DNA of 64,000 nt from an uncultured Clostridia bacterium (GTDB lineage Bacteria; Bacillota; Clostridia; TANB77; CAG-508): assembly GCA_934141555.1 (NCBI GenBank), contig CAKPCK010000004.1, forward strand, positions 1 to 64,000, read 5' to 3'. Below the pieces are notes generated by a model. It had not been told where the DNA came from and ran no database searches. It was given only the letters and a program-made list of their open reading frames with translations. Both the position numbers and the translations under genes were made by a program. This document shows, piece after piece, positions 25,518 to 34,516 of this stretch. Within the stretch, counting starts at the first letter, position 1. Each line of letters begins with the position of its first letter.

Positions 25518-26191
25518 AACCACATATCCTTTCTCAAAATCTCAATTTCACAATCACCAGAATTTATTACAATATTATTTGTACCAACATTTAACATTGG
25601 AAAATCATATCCAATTTCTATTTGTCTATTTCTATCTAATCCTTCATACTTAACTTTTTTTTGCTCACAATCTATTTCAACATAACTATCTTGTTTAAAA
25701 TGATATTTAAACCTAACATCATTTATTGTCAAATCTATATCTTCATACAATGTTTTTTTTAATTTTATTTTTGGACGACTTCTTATATTTCCTTCATTTA
25801 CTATTATTTTGTCGTCCTGGACAATAATATATTCTTCATTTGCCTTATTCCAAAAAGGATCTCGTATAAATGTAGCATCAATTATTCTTATGCAAGAACT
25901 CCTTTTTGGTTCAAGTTCACTATAAAATCTTGCAATAGTTTTTCTACCTTTGTATTCAAATTCTCCTTCACCATCTAGCCATACTAAAATTTCATCAATT
26001 TTATTTATATTTAAGCATTGAACGCAAATTGGTCTTTCAACAACTGAATATCCAAGTTCATTAAATTCTGCCCCATCTCTTCCATCAATATCTATTTGTT
26101 CATATTTGTGTGCTGCTCTTGCAATAAATTCTTCTTCCTCTTCAACAACAACCTGCATATCATCACTTGATATTCCCTTAAACTTAAACAT
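25514..26191 (-). CDS. Distal tail protein (Dit)
   Basis: 225 aa. The N-terminal half has DIDGRDGAEFNELGYSVVER, the ring-forming part typical of sipho-tail/Dit proteins; the C-terminal half (RPKIKLKKT, EIDCEQKKVKYEGLDRN, LNVGTNNIVI) matches the galectin-like half. It makes the hexameric hub that joins the tail tube to the tail tip. It lies directly after the tape measure gene and overlaps the tail spike gene by 4 bases, the standard siphovirus order. Confidence 0.88.
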   Translation of the reverse strand: MFKFKGISSDDMQVVVEEEEEFIARAAHKYEQIDIDGRDGAEFNELGYSVVERPICVQCLNINKIDEILVWLDGEGEFEYKGRKTIARFYSELEPKRSSCIRIIDATFIRDPFWNKANEEYIIVQDDKIIVNEGNIRSRPKIKLKKTLYEDIDLTINDVRFKYHFKQDSYVEIDCEQKKVKYEGLDRNRQIEIGYDFPMLNVGTNNIVINSGDCEIEILRKDMWL

Positions 26192-26193
26192 AC

Positions 26194-29100
26194 TTACACC
26201 ACCTTATAGATCTCATCTTTTACTATTCTTGCAAATCCATCTTCATCTATAGAAAATTTGCAATTTGTTAAAGCCTTAGCAAATGCACTTGCCATTTTGT
26301 TATAGTCTATTAAATTATTATTTATATTACTAGAATTATATCCACCATAAAAAGATTTTTTTGGTTTAATCTTATCTAATGTTTCAGATACATCTTCTGA
26401 CATTTTTTCAGCAGTTTTCGCTAATCTAGGTGCTGATTTTTCTAAAGTATTTGATAGACCATCAACCATATCTGGCATCCATTTTTCATAATCTCTTAAT
26501 GGTCCCTTATCTGGTTTAGAAAAATGAATAAAATTACTTATTTTTTCTGCAAATCCATTTAAGATGTTTGTAAACCAAGTTTCTTCACTTTTCTTTTTGA
26601 TACCTTTTCCCATACCTTCAACAAGATCTTCACCCCAATTTTCACTATTTAAATTATCAATTGGTAGCTTTGCTTTATATACTAATTCTTGAGTTCCTTC
26701 TTTAATACTATTATCTTCCTTAATTTCAGAAGCTGACTTATCTATTTCTTCCTTAAAACTATTTGCTATATTTAATGTATCCTTTATAGTCCAATTTGCA
26801 ATACTTCCTTTTTCTTTAGTAGCCTCCTCTATAGATGTGTCTTTTTTTATAACTCCTGTTGCCTTTTGAATTTCTTCTTGTGTTGTTATTGGTAAATTTG
26901 ATAAACCTTGATAATAAGCATCTGAACTTTGACTTGCAATCTCTTTCCAAGCTGAAACCTGTTCAGGAGTAAGTTCTTGTATTGTAGATGTTTGGTTTGC
27001 TAGACTTGTTGTTAAATTCTCTAATTTTTTTTCTTCTGTTTCATATTGATTACTAAGAATTTTAAGTTGATATTCATTATTAGTGTTTACCGCTTCTTTT
27101 AATGTTTCTTTTAATGTTTTCACATATTCAACTTGTTTTTTTATTTGTTCTTCTATACTTTCTGAATTTTGATCTTTAGCTATTTCCCATGAAATCCCCA
27201 TGTTTGTTACAGCTTTATCAATCTCTTCCGCAGAATTTGTTACACTTGCTGTTTGCAAATTTTCATAATCTGTTATCGTTTTTCCATATTCGCTTATCAA
27301 ATCAGTTTGCTCTTTAATACTACTACCTAATTTACGAATTAATTGTTCATTTTCTATTTTTTCTATTCCATCTGATTTTACTGAATCTTCTTGAGCTTTT
27401 GATAATTGTTGTCTTAAACTAATTAAATTTTCAGTTGCACTTGCTTGTTTTTTCAATGCATTTCCATATTCTTCTTGATATGCATTTAATACTGCCTCTG
27501 CTTTTTTCTTTGAAATTAAAGTATCTATTTCTCCTTGCATTGACTTATAACTCTCAATGATATTACCATTAAGATTATATTCTGTTCCAAGTGCTTGATT
27601 TAATTCATTTAATATATATCTAGCTCTATCTTCATACCCTTCTTTTACTTTACCATTTTCATCTGTAATTTCTTTTAATTCTTTTACTAATTCCTCTGTA
27701 ATATTAATCTCTGTTAAGGTATTATTTAAGTTATCTTGTCTACTTTTTTCTAATTGTTCAATTGTATTTTTTTGGTTTTCTATCGCCTCAATTACACCTT
27801 CCAATGATGCTTTCTCCTCTATTTGTCTAGCTTTACACGCTATCATTGCTGTTGTAAGTGCAATTGTTGCGGTTGTTACTGCAACAATCGGATTAGCTGT
27901 TATTAATTTCATTACATTAACGATTCCAGTAATTGCTGTAGAAGTAGAACTAGCAGAACCTCTCATAACTCCAAAAGCTTGAGTAATGCTACCAATCACT
28001 TTTATAGTTCCACCTATTCCAGAAGTTAATTTTCCCAAAATAGTTATTAATGGCCCTATAATTACTGTAGTTTTTGCTATACTTGCAATCATTTCTACAT
28101 CTTTATCCGTTAAACCTGCAACTCTCTTAGTTAATATATCTATTTTATCTGTTGCTCTGGATAAAATCGGTGTTAATTTGTCTCCAAGTGTTATTGCTAA
28201 GTCTTTTATTTTATTCCATGCAACTTCAATTTTACTCTTTAATGTAGAATATCTTTTATTAGCTTCATTTGTTAATGCTGTATTATCTTCCCATGCTTCG
28301 TTTCCTAATTCAATCGCATTATTCATTACTTCACTTGAATTTGACAATGAAAGAATTGTGTTTGATAATCTTACTTCTGTAAGATTCATATCTTGAAGAA
28401 TCGCTATAGCTGATTTCCCATTTCTTTTTGTATTATTCAAACCACTAATAAATGCTGCCAAAGCTCCAACAGCATCTTTCTCAAATGCACTTTTAAATTC
28501 TTTTGAACTCATTCCTGCTACTTTTGCAAAGTCTTTTAAATCACTTGAACCAGTTTCGACAGCAACTTGTATTTGTTTTAATAATTTGCTCATTGCTGAA
28601 CCACCAGCTTCTGCTTCAATCCCAACACTCGACATTGCAGTCGCTAACGCTAATATTTGTGCTTGACTTAATCCAGCTAAATCTCCTGTTGCAGCTAATT
28701 TCGTAGCCATCTGAACAATATCAGCTTCAGTTGTTGCAAAATTATTTCCTAATGCTACAATTACAGAACCTAATCTGTCATAATCTTCTGCCGACATATT
28801 AGTTATATTAGCAAATTTTGCTAATGCAGATGCAGCCTCTTCTGCTGATAAATTTGTTGAATTACCCAAATCTATCATTACTTTCGTAAATGATAAAATA
28901 TCCTCTGTTTTTATTCCTAGCTGCCCTGCCGCTTCTGCAACTGCTGAAATTTCTGTTGTAGTAGATGGAATACTTTTTGCCATATCTCTTATTCCTTGTT
29001 TTAGTTCGGCCATTTGTTCAGCTGTTCCATCAACAGTCTTCTCTACTCCTGTAAAAGCATCTTCAAAATCTATTGCTGTTTTAGCACTTGTAGCTAAAGC

Positions 29101-29913
29101 TGTTGCTGTTGCAATAGAAAAAGTAGATACTTTTGTACCTACCTTTTCTATTTTTCCACCAACATTTTCAATTTTAGAGCCAACTGCAATCATTCTTGCT
29201 CCAAAATTTTCTAATTCTGTTGTTACTTTCTGCAATTTATTACTATAATTGTTTAATTCCGTTTGTGCTTTTATTAATTCATTTCTTTTTTTAGATATAG
29301 CATTTGTATTTTTATCTTCAACACTTTCAAGCTCATCTAGTTGTGTTTGGAGTACTTCTACTTTTTCACTTTGTAATTTGTATGCATTAGTTAAATACTC
29401 TTGTTCATCTTTCAACTTTTGTGTTTTTGATGTAAGTTCTGTATATTGAGATTGGACTAATTTAAACGAACTCTCATTTTCTTTAATTTCATTTGTTAAT
29501 CTTTTTGTTTTTTCTGCTGTAGTTTCAATACCATTTTTTGCATTATTTAATGATGTACTTGTTTTATCTAACCTATCTTTATAAGTTTGTAATTTAAGTT
29601 GAGCATTTGTTAATTCATTTTGTTTTCTTTTTATTGCTGTAGTATTTTTATTTTCAGCATTCTCCAAATCTGCTAATTGCATTTTTAATGCTGAAACTCT
29701 ATCTGTTTGAATTTCATATGCATTACTTAAATATTCTTGCTCTGACGTTAATTTTTGAATTTTTGTTGTTGATTCGTCCCATTGCTGTTGTACTAACTTA
29801 AACTGATTGGAATTTTTGTTTAATTCAATATTTACTTCTTGCAATGTTTTTCTAAAATCAACTGCACCTTCTTGAGTAAATACTAAACCAACTCTCTTTA
29901 AATCATTTGCCAA
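26194..29913 (-). CDS. Tail tape measure protein, TP901 core type
   Basis: 1239 aa. Residues about 1-240 are two repeated coiled-coil blocks (KTLQEVNIELNKNSNQFKLV and EIKENESSFKLVQSQYTELT share the same heptad-like pattern and a LENAEnKNT / LESVEDKNT element). Residues about 270-560 are the TP901 core (AGGSAMSKLLKQIQVAVETG, AISKR-like repeats). A hydrophobic stretch near 640-700 (TSGIGGTIKVIGSI, AVTTATIALTTAMI) resembles the membrane segments used during DNA ejection. Its length sets the tail length. Translation appears to start at TTG behind AAGAAGG. It follows the assembly chaperone by 21 bases. Confidence 0.92.
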   Translation of the reverse strand: MANDLKRVGLVFTQEGAVDFRKTLQEVNIELNKNSNQFKLVQQQWDESTTKIQKLTSEQEYLSNAYEIQTDRVSALKMQLADLENAENKNTTAIKRKQNELTNAQLKLQTYKDRLDKTSTSLNNAKNGIETTAEKTKRLTNEIKENESSFKLVQSQYTELTSKTQKLKDEQEYLTNAYKLQSEKVEVLQTQLDELESVEDKNTNAISKKRNELIKAQTELNNYSNKLQKVTTELENFGARMIAVGSKIENVGGKIEKVGTKVSTFSIATATALATSAKTAIDFEDAFTGVEKTVDGTAEQMAELKQGIRDMAKSIPSTTTEISAVAEAAGQLGIKTEDILSFTKVMIDLGNSTNLSAEEAASALAKFANITNMSAEDYDRLGSVIVALGNNFATTEADIVQMATKLAATGDLAGLSQAQILALATAMSSVGIEAEAGGSAMSKLLKQIQVAVETGSSDLKDFAKVAGMSSKEFKSAFEKDAVGALAAFISGLNNTKRNGKSAIAILQDMNLTEVRLSNTILSLSNSSEVMNNAIELGNEAWEDNTALTNEANKRYSTLKSKIEVAWNKIKDLAITLGDKLTPILSRATDKIDILTKRVAGLTDKDVEMIASIAKTTVIIGPLITILGKLTSGIGGTIKVIGSITQAFGVMRGSASSTSTAITGIVNVMKLITANPIVAVTTATIALTTAMIACKARQIEEKASLEGVIEAIENQKNTIEQLEKSRQDNLNNTLTEINITEELVKELKEITDENGKVKEGYEDRARYILNELNQALGTEYNLNGNIIESYKSMQGEIDTLISKKKAEAVLNAYQEEYGNALKKQASATENLISLRQQLSKAQEDSVKSDGIEKIENEQLIRKLGSSIKEQTDLISEYGKTITDYENLQTASVTNSAEEIDKAVTNMGISWEIAKDQNSESIEEQIKKQVEYVKTLKETLKEAVNTNNEYQLKILSNQYETEEKKLENLTTSLANQTSTIQELTPEQVSAWKEIASQSSDAYYQGLSNLPITTQEEIQKATGVIKKDTSIEEATKEKGSIANWTIKDTLNIANSFKEEIDKSASEIKEDNSIKEGTQELVYKAKLPIDNLNSENWGEDLVEGMGKGIKKKSEETWFTNILNGFAEKISNFIHFSKPDKGPLRDYEKWMPDMVDGLSNTLEKSAPRLAKTAEKMSEDVSETLDKIKPKKSFYGGYNSSNINNNLIDYNKMASAFAKALTNCKFSIDEDGFARIVKDEIYKVV

Positions 29914-29934
29914 TATTTTTTACCTTCTTTTGCA

Positions 29935-30282
29935 TTAGATTCTATGAAAAATATTATCTGCATTTTTTTCTTTATTTTCTTTAAGTCCTGAAATGTTTTC
30001 ATTTACAAATTCAATTATTCTTGTTATATCTTCTATATTTACAAGTCGCACCGCTTGTCTATATGTTAATGCCTTTTCATAATTTGACGCAATTATAGCA
30101 TATAATAATTGATTTGTAGCATACATTGTTTTAGTATATCCATTTTCATCTATATTGCCTTGTGCATCTTTTCTTAATTGTTCTATTCCACCTTCATAAT
30201 CTTCAACATATTCTAAAAGAAGTGGTGTCACTTCTAAATTTAGTTTTTCTCCATTTTTTAATTGAATTTCTAATGTATTCAT
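29935..30282 (-). CDS. Tail assembly chaperone (gpG-like)
   Basis: 115 aa, acidic and helical (VTPLLLEYVEDYEGGIEQLR, TRIIEFVNENISGLKENKE), positioned between tail tube and tape measure as in all siphoviruses. Many relatives make a longer gpGT product by programmed frameshift, but only 21 bases separate this stop from the tape measure start, so a second product would have to lie inside the tape measure frame. I see no such T segment. AAAAGGAG precedes the start. Confidence 0.75.
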   Translation of the reverse strand: MNTLEIQLKNGEKLNLEVTPLLLEYVEDYEGGIEQLRKDAQGNIDENGYTKTMYATNQLLYAIIASNYEKALTYRQAVRLVNIEDITRIIEFVNENISGLKENKEKNADNIFHRI

Positions 30283-30350
30283 ATAATTAATCTCCTTTTA
30301 TTTTTTAGAGGCTTTAAAATCAATTTAAAGCCTCATTTTTGTTTTGATTA

Positions 30351-30986
30351 TTAAACTTTTTTTGCTGTTGCAGCTGCTAAGCCTTCTTTGTTCACAATTA
30401 CTGATTCAAAAAAGTTTTGTTCTGTTAATCCTGCTGGGAAATTCTTTGTTTCACTATCAACATAAACTTTTTTATGTCCCTCATCATCAAAAGAAAATGC
30501 TTTTATAGTTATTGTTGTGTTTTGTTCACTATATGTTTCTTCTGATGTTGATGCTTCTTCAGTATTTTCTACCAATTGGCATTTTGGATACCAAACAAAT
30601 TGCAATCCTCCTCCAACTTTCTTTACAACTTTTCCAAATGCGAAAAATGGTCTTTGGGCTGGTGCTCCACCTAACATTAAGCCTGAAGCATCAACATCTT
30701 CTCCTTTCATTTTCGCTAAATCTTCTGGATCAATTGCTACAACTTCTACTGAATTTTCTATACTAGATACTTGATTAACAACTTCATAATCCTCTCCACT
30801 TGCTCTAATTGTTGTGCTTTCTGAATTATCTGTTGTTCCTATTTTTTTTACTACATTACTTTTTATTGTTGCATCATATTCAGCTGAATTATATTCACCT
30901 GTTTCTGTCATTTTGTTAAAAGCATAATACAAAGCCCCAACAGACTCTATTAACATTGGTTTTTTTTGTGTTATTGTACTTGCCAT
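30351..30986 (-). CDS. Major tail (tube) protein, phi13 type
   Basis: 211 aa from the ATG behind GGAGGAAATATTA; five upstream codons in frame are rejected. VGALYYAFNKMTETGEYNSA, VKKIGTTDNSESTTIRASGE, EDLAKMKGEDVDASG and RPFFAFGKVVKKVGGGLQFV match the phi13-family major tail protein. It polymerises into the tail tube. Neighbours are HK97 gp10-like protein upstream and assembly chaperone downstream. Confidence 0.85.
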   Translation of the reverse strand: MASTITQKKPMLIESVGALYYAFNKMTETGEYNSAEYDATIKSNVVKKIGTTDNSESTTIRASGEDYEVVNQVSSIENSVEVVAIDPEDLAKMKGEDVDASGLMLGGAPAQRPFFAFGKVVKKVGGGLQFVWYPKCQLVENTEEASTSEETYSEQNTTITIKAFSFDDEGHKKVYVDSETKNFPAGLTEQNFFESVIVNKEGLAAATAKKV

Positions 30987-31015
30987 TAATATTTCCTCCA
31001 TTTCAAAAAAGATAC

Positions 31016-31384
31016 TTAATTTTCATATCCTAATTCACTAAGCATCTTTTTATAATATTTTTCCTTATTTTTGTCCCATAAAGGGTACATATGTGGTTGA
31101 GCACTCATTTTTATACTGCCTTTTTCTAATATCGGACCATAATACTTACCCCAACCAACTTCAACTTCATCTTTTTTTCTTTTGTATGAAAAAGTATTTA
31201 TTAAATGTGTATATCCTGCCTTTTTTATCTTAGAAATAGGTTTTGGTAATTTTAATAAATCTGTTACAAATTCTTTTGCCCCGTCTTCTAAAACATCTAC
31301 AACATTTTTGGTTTCATTTGCATAGTTTTCTATTATTTTTGATAACTCATCGAATCCATCAAATCCATATGTTTTATTCGACAT
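31016..31384 (-). CDS. HK97 gp10-like neck/tail protein
   Basis: 122 aa. FDGFDELSKIIENYANETKN at the start and VEVGWGKYYGPILEKGSIKM, then PHMYPLWDKNKEKYYKKML, give the HK97 gp10 family pattern, a tail-completion or neck protein. GAGGTTTTAGAAA precedes the start, which overlaps the preceding gene by 11 bases. Confidence 0.8.
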   Translation of the reverse strand: MSNKTYGFDGFDELSKIIENYANETKNVVDVLEDGAKEFVTDLLKLPKPISKIKKAGYTHLINTFSYKRKKDEVEVGWGKYYGPILEKGSIKMSAQPHMYPLWDKNKEKYYKKMLSELGYEN

Positions 31385-31706
31385 TTTCTAAAACCTCTAT
31401 TGAAAAATATGAATGCCATCTTCTATCCTGAATATTATACTCTATATTAATAATCGGATGTATATCAATCTTGTTTAATTCATTTTTTAGTTTTATTAAT
31501 GTTTGACAACGTGGTTGATCTGCTATAATAGAAACTTGATATGTAACATTTGTATTATATTCTTCCCCACTTGCTGTAAGTGGTTCCCATAAATATTCCC
31601 AATAGCAAATTCTAGTTTCGGCTTCAATTTTTTCATCTTCTGGAACACCTTCTGATACTGGTACTTGCATTTTTTCTAATAATTTAATTAGCTCTATCTT
31701 TTTCAT
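31374..31706 (-). CDS. Tail terminator/completion-type protein
   Basis: 110 aa. VTYQVSIIADQPRCQTLIKL and INIEYNIQDRRWHSYFSIEV follow the alternating beta pattern of siphovirus tail terminator proteins, which cap the tail tube and join it to the head. It overlaps genes on both sides, in the standard order connector, head closure, terminator, gp10, tail tube. The assignment rests on order as much as on sequence. Confidence 0.6.
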   Translation of the reverse strand: MKKIELIKLLEKMQVPVSEGVPEDEKIEAETRICYWEYLWEPLTASGEEYNTNVTYQVSIIADQPRCQTLIKLKNELNKIDIHPIINIEYNIQDRRWHSYFSIEVLENVE

Positions 31707-32076
31707 CTATATTCTCCTCCAATTTAACTCTTGAATATAATTCAAGTGTTAAATCTGTTTGTTTTACTCCATCTTGGTTTGTAAAATGATATGCATTATA
31801 AACTCTATGATATGTATTTCCAATTTTAACAACATGTAATGATGTCAATTCTTTAATTTGAGGTATTCTTAATTTGTATGTTATTTGTTTTTTTCTATCT
31901 TCCGCTTCAAATTTTAATTTATCTGATATCGAAAGTTCTTGAAACCAAATTTTCTTTTTTGTATTTTTTAAATATTCAACAGGATATTTTGTTTTTGCTT
32001 GTTTAATCTCAAAAATATAAAAAAATCCGTCATTATACACTGGCAGATTTGTAATATTTTGCTTGTAAAAAGGCAT
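31684..32076 (-). CDS. Head closure / head-tail adaptor protein
   Basis: 130 aa from the ATG behind GGAGGAGAAT. QNITNLPVYNDGFFYIFEIK and YHRVYNAYHFTNQDGVKQTD with LTLELYSRV at the end give the SPP1 gp16/HK97-type head-tail adaptor beta-barrel plan. It closes the portal after DNA packaging. Overlaps the connector gene upstream and the terminator gene downstream. Confidence 0.7.
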   Translation of the reverse strand: MPFYKQNITNLPVYNDGFFYIFEIKQAKTKYPVEYLKNTKKKIWFQELSISDKLKFEAEDRKKQITYKLRIPQIKELTSLHVVKIGNTYHRVYNAYHFTNQDGVKQTDLTLELYSRVKLEENIDEKDRAN

Positions 32077-32320
32077 ATTCTCCTCCATAAACTTCTTTAA
32101 ATTCTGCTATTTTCTTAAAATTTGCATATAATACATAGTTTTTTAAGAGTGTTCTTGCTTGTAAATCTTCTGAATAATTAATTTCTGTTCCAACTATAGT
32201 ATTTATATCAAATATTCCATCTTTAATATATCCTAGAAGCTCTTCATCATCTTGAAATGGAGATGTGTGTTGTTCTAATTTTATCTGTTCTAAAATCTCG
32301 TTTAACTTTTCATCACTCAT
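32033..32320 (-). CDS. Head-tail connector protein (gp6/gp15-like)
   Basis: 95 aa, all-helical (LNEILEQIKLEQHTSPFQDD, LLGYIKDGIFDINTIVGTEI, LKNYVLYANFKKIAEFKEVY), matching the small helical head-tail connector family that docks under the portal. GAGGTGGAGTA precedes the start. It lies between a 67-aa protein and the head closure gene. Confidence 0.75.
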   Translation of the reverse strand: MSDEKLNEILEQIKLEQHTSPFQDDEELLGYIKDGIFDINTIVGTEINYSEDLQARTLLKNYVLYANFKKIAEFKEVYGGEYAFLQAKYYKSASV

Positions 32321-32330
32321 TACTCCACCT

Positions 32331-32534
32331 CTATTCTTTTTCGTCCTTTTGCACTATTTCACATTTTTTTATTACTGCTTTACCAATTTTATTTTTACTT
32401 GTTAATAATTCTTCTATTCTTTTATTTGATGGCTTTAGTCCATCTCGCGGATACATATCATTTCTACAAGTTAAATATACCTTGTCATTATCTTCACTAT
32501 CTCTAAAATCATGGATTACTAAATATTTATCCAT
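32331..32534 (-). CDS. Small phage head-region protein, 67 aa
   Basis: MDKYLVIHDFRDSEDNDKVY, then CRNDMYPRDGLKPSNKRIEE, LLTSKNKIGKAVI. The R-D-x-x-D ... YPR-x-G ... S-x-x-R-I-x-x-L pattern recurs in a small protein found after the capsid gene in many siphoviruses. No function is assigned. AGGAGG precedes the start. Confidence 0.7.
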   Translation of the reverse strand: MDKYLVIHDFRDSEDNDKVYLTCRNDMYPRDGLKPSNKRIEELLTSKNKIGKAVIKKCEIVQKDEKE

Positions 32535-32569
32535 TATTTCCTCCTAAATCTTAAGACACAAGCTTTCTA

Positions 32570-33736
32570 TTAAGCTTGTGCCTTTGTATTTATTGTTCCT
32601 TGTACATTAGCTGAAACTGTCTCTACAACTTTGACACTTGGAACATATTCTTTTAATTTTGTTACATCAATTGGATATGCACAATAATCATCAATAGCTC
32701 TACCATTTCCATAAGCTTTTGCAATAATTAAATCTGCATCATCCATTGCTTTTGTTTCTTTATATTCATTTATTTTAAATCCACTAAATCCCATTACATA
32801 TTTTCTTGGTAATACAAACACAGCTTTTCCTTTTTTATTATTTGCTGATTTAAAAACTTTTAAATCTTTATAAGAAGAAATCATTTTTCCTTCTGCGTCA
32901 TATAAAGCTGGTGCAACATAATTTGCTTCATCTGATGGATTACATATTAAAGCAATCTCATTATAAGTTCTTTTTCCATCTTTTGATAAATAATCTTTCA
33001 TTGGTGCTAATCCCTTTGGAGTAAATGATTCTATTATGTTTAATTTTTTATCTTTATGTGTTCCATCTTCATTAACACTATCAATTAATTTATAAACGCC
33101 TATTGGCATATCTTTTCCAGTTCCTTCTAAAAATGCATATTCTGCCCCATCATTTATTGTTTCTTTTAAAATTGCTGAGAAATATTTATCAACATATGGA
33201 AGATCTAAATCTCTTATTGCCTTTGGTATTACAAGTGCAACACTTAATTTGCTTAATTCAATATTTAAGCTCTTAATCTCTGCACTTAATTCTTCAGTAA
33301 TCGCACCTGTTAATGGTCCCCAAGCATAAGTTCCTGTTTTTTCTGCAACAAGCCATTTCTTTACATCAGCTGGTGTGAAATCAATTATTGATAATATCCC
33401 AGAATCTTTTTTTACATCATCTAATGTTCTATTAATAATAGATGTTGGAAGAATATCTTCTTGATCTGCTGTTAGAGATTGTTTAATATTTTTTAATTTC
33501 TCACAAAATACTTTTTCTTCTTTGTTTAATACTCTTAATCCTAATTTTTTTGCATAATCTTCATCTGACTTTGCCATTGCAGCTTGCATTGTAATTTCTG
33601 CAATCAAATTTGCATGTTCTGCTTCATTTATTTTTTCTATAACTTGTATTATTGCTTGTGATTTATCTTCACTTTTTTGAAGAATATCTAATGCTTCTTC
33701 TTGAGCTTGTTTGATTCTTGTTTCATTAATTTCCAT
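32570..33736 (-). CDS. Major capsid protein, HK97 fold
   Basis: 388 aa. The first about 110 residues are a helical scaffold-like delta domain (EALDILQKSEDKSQAIIQVI, HANLIAEITMQAAMAKSDED), removed by the ClpP-type protease upstream. The mature shell part includes SIIDFTPADVKKWLVAEKTG, IELSKLSVALVIPKAIRDLD and AEYAFLEGTGKDMPIGVYKL, the HK97-type N-arm, spine helix and A-domain pattern. It builds the icosahedral head. AAAAGGTAGG precedes the start. Confidence 0.92.
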   Translation of the reverse strand: MEINETRIKQAQEEALDILQKSEDKSQAIIQVIEKINEAEHANLIAEITMQAAMAKSDEDYAKKLGLRVLNKEEKVFCEKLKNIKQSLTADQEDILPTSIINRTLDDVKKDSGILSIIDFTPADVKKWLVAEKTGTYAWGPLTGAITEELSAEIKSLNIELSKLSVALVIPKAIRDLDLPYVDKYFSAILKETINDGAEYAFLEGTGKDMPIGVYKLIDSVNEDGTHKDKKLNIIESFTPKGLAPMKDYLSKDGKRTYNEIALICNPSDEANYVAPALYDAEGKMISSYKDLKVFKSANNKKGKAVFVLPRKYVMGFSGFKINEYKETKAMDDADLIIAKAYGNGRAIDDYCAYPIDVTKLKEYVPSVKVVETVSANVQGTINTKAQA

Positions 33737-33754
33737 TTTTTTACCTACCTTTTC

Positions 33755-34516
33755 TTATTTTTTTGTATTAAAAAAAGACTTCCAAGAGTCCTTATTAATC
33801 TGATTATTTTCTTTATTTGTTAAATCTTCATGATTTTTTTCATTTTGTTTTTTTAAATTTTCTTCCACCATTTCTTTTATTGTATTTTGCATTTTCTTAT
33901 TTTTCATAACTAAATTATAAATAAAATGAGCTTCTAATGCTTGCATTGGCTCATTTTTTATTTGAGTTGTTGAAAATCCAAGTTCATATGCTTCTTTTGA
34001 AGTAATCCATTCTTCCCTATCCATCATTTGTTTTATTTCTTCTTCTGAAAGTCCTGTTTTACTTACATAAATATTAAGAGATGGTTGTGTAATTTTTTCT
34101 AGATCTTCTGCCATTTTTTTCATAGCATTTGAATCACCAGTAGCTGAACTCCATGCATTGTGAATCATTAGTAAGCCATTTTCTGGAACAACTCTCTCCT
34201 GACCTGCCATAAAAATAACACTAGCAGCACTACATGCAAATCCATCAACAATTGTTTTTAAATGTCCATTAAATTCTGATAATATACTATAAATTGCTAA
34301 ACCTTCTGAAACTTCGCCGCCATATGAATTAATTCTGACTGTCAAATTTGGAGTATCTACTTGACTTATTGCATCTTTCAAAGTAAATGCATCAGTTTTT
34401 TCTTTTCCAGTTCCTAACCAATTATCTATCCAGCTTTTTTTCTCAATATTACCATAAATATATAATTCAGTTTCATTTTCGTTTTTCTTTTTAAAATTCA
34501 AAAAATTATTTTCCAT
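33755..34516 (-). CDS. ClpP-type prohead protease
   Basis: 253 aa from the ATG behind GGAGGTGCAAACGAAG. RINSYGGEVSEGLAIYSILS, GFACSAASVIFMAGQ (catalytic Ser) and GLLMIHNAWS (catalytic His) are the ClpP/S14 signature; the C-terminal about 60 residues are charged and may be trimmed or act in scaffolding. It cleaves the capsid delta domain during maturation. It overlaps the portal gene upstream. Confidence 0.92.
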   Translation of the reverse strand: MENNFLNFKKKNENETELYIYGNIEKKSWIDNWLGTGKEKTDAFTLKDAISQVDTPNLTVRINSYGGEVSEGLAIYSILSEFNGHLKTIVDGFACSAASVIFMAGQERVVPENGLLMIHNAWSSATGDSNAMKKMAEDLEKITQPSLNIYVSKTGLSEEEIKQMMDREEWITSKEAYELGFSTTQIKNEPMQALEAHFIYNLVMKNKKMQNTIKEMVEENLKKQNEKNHEDLTNKENNQINKDSWKSFFNTKK

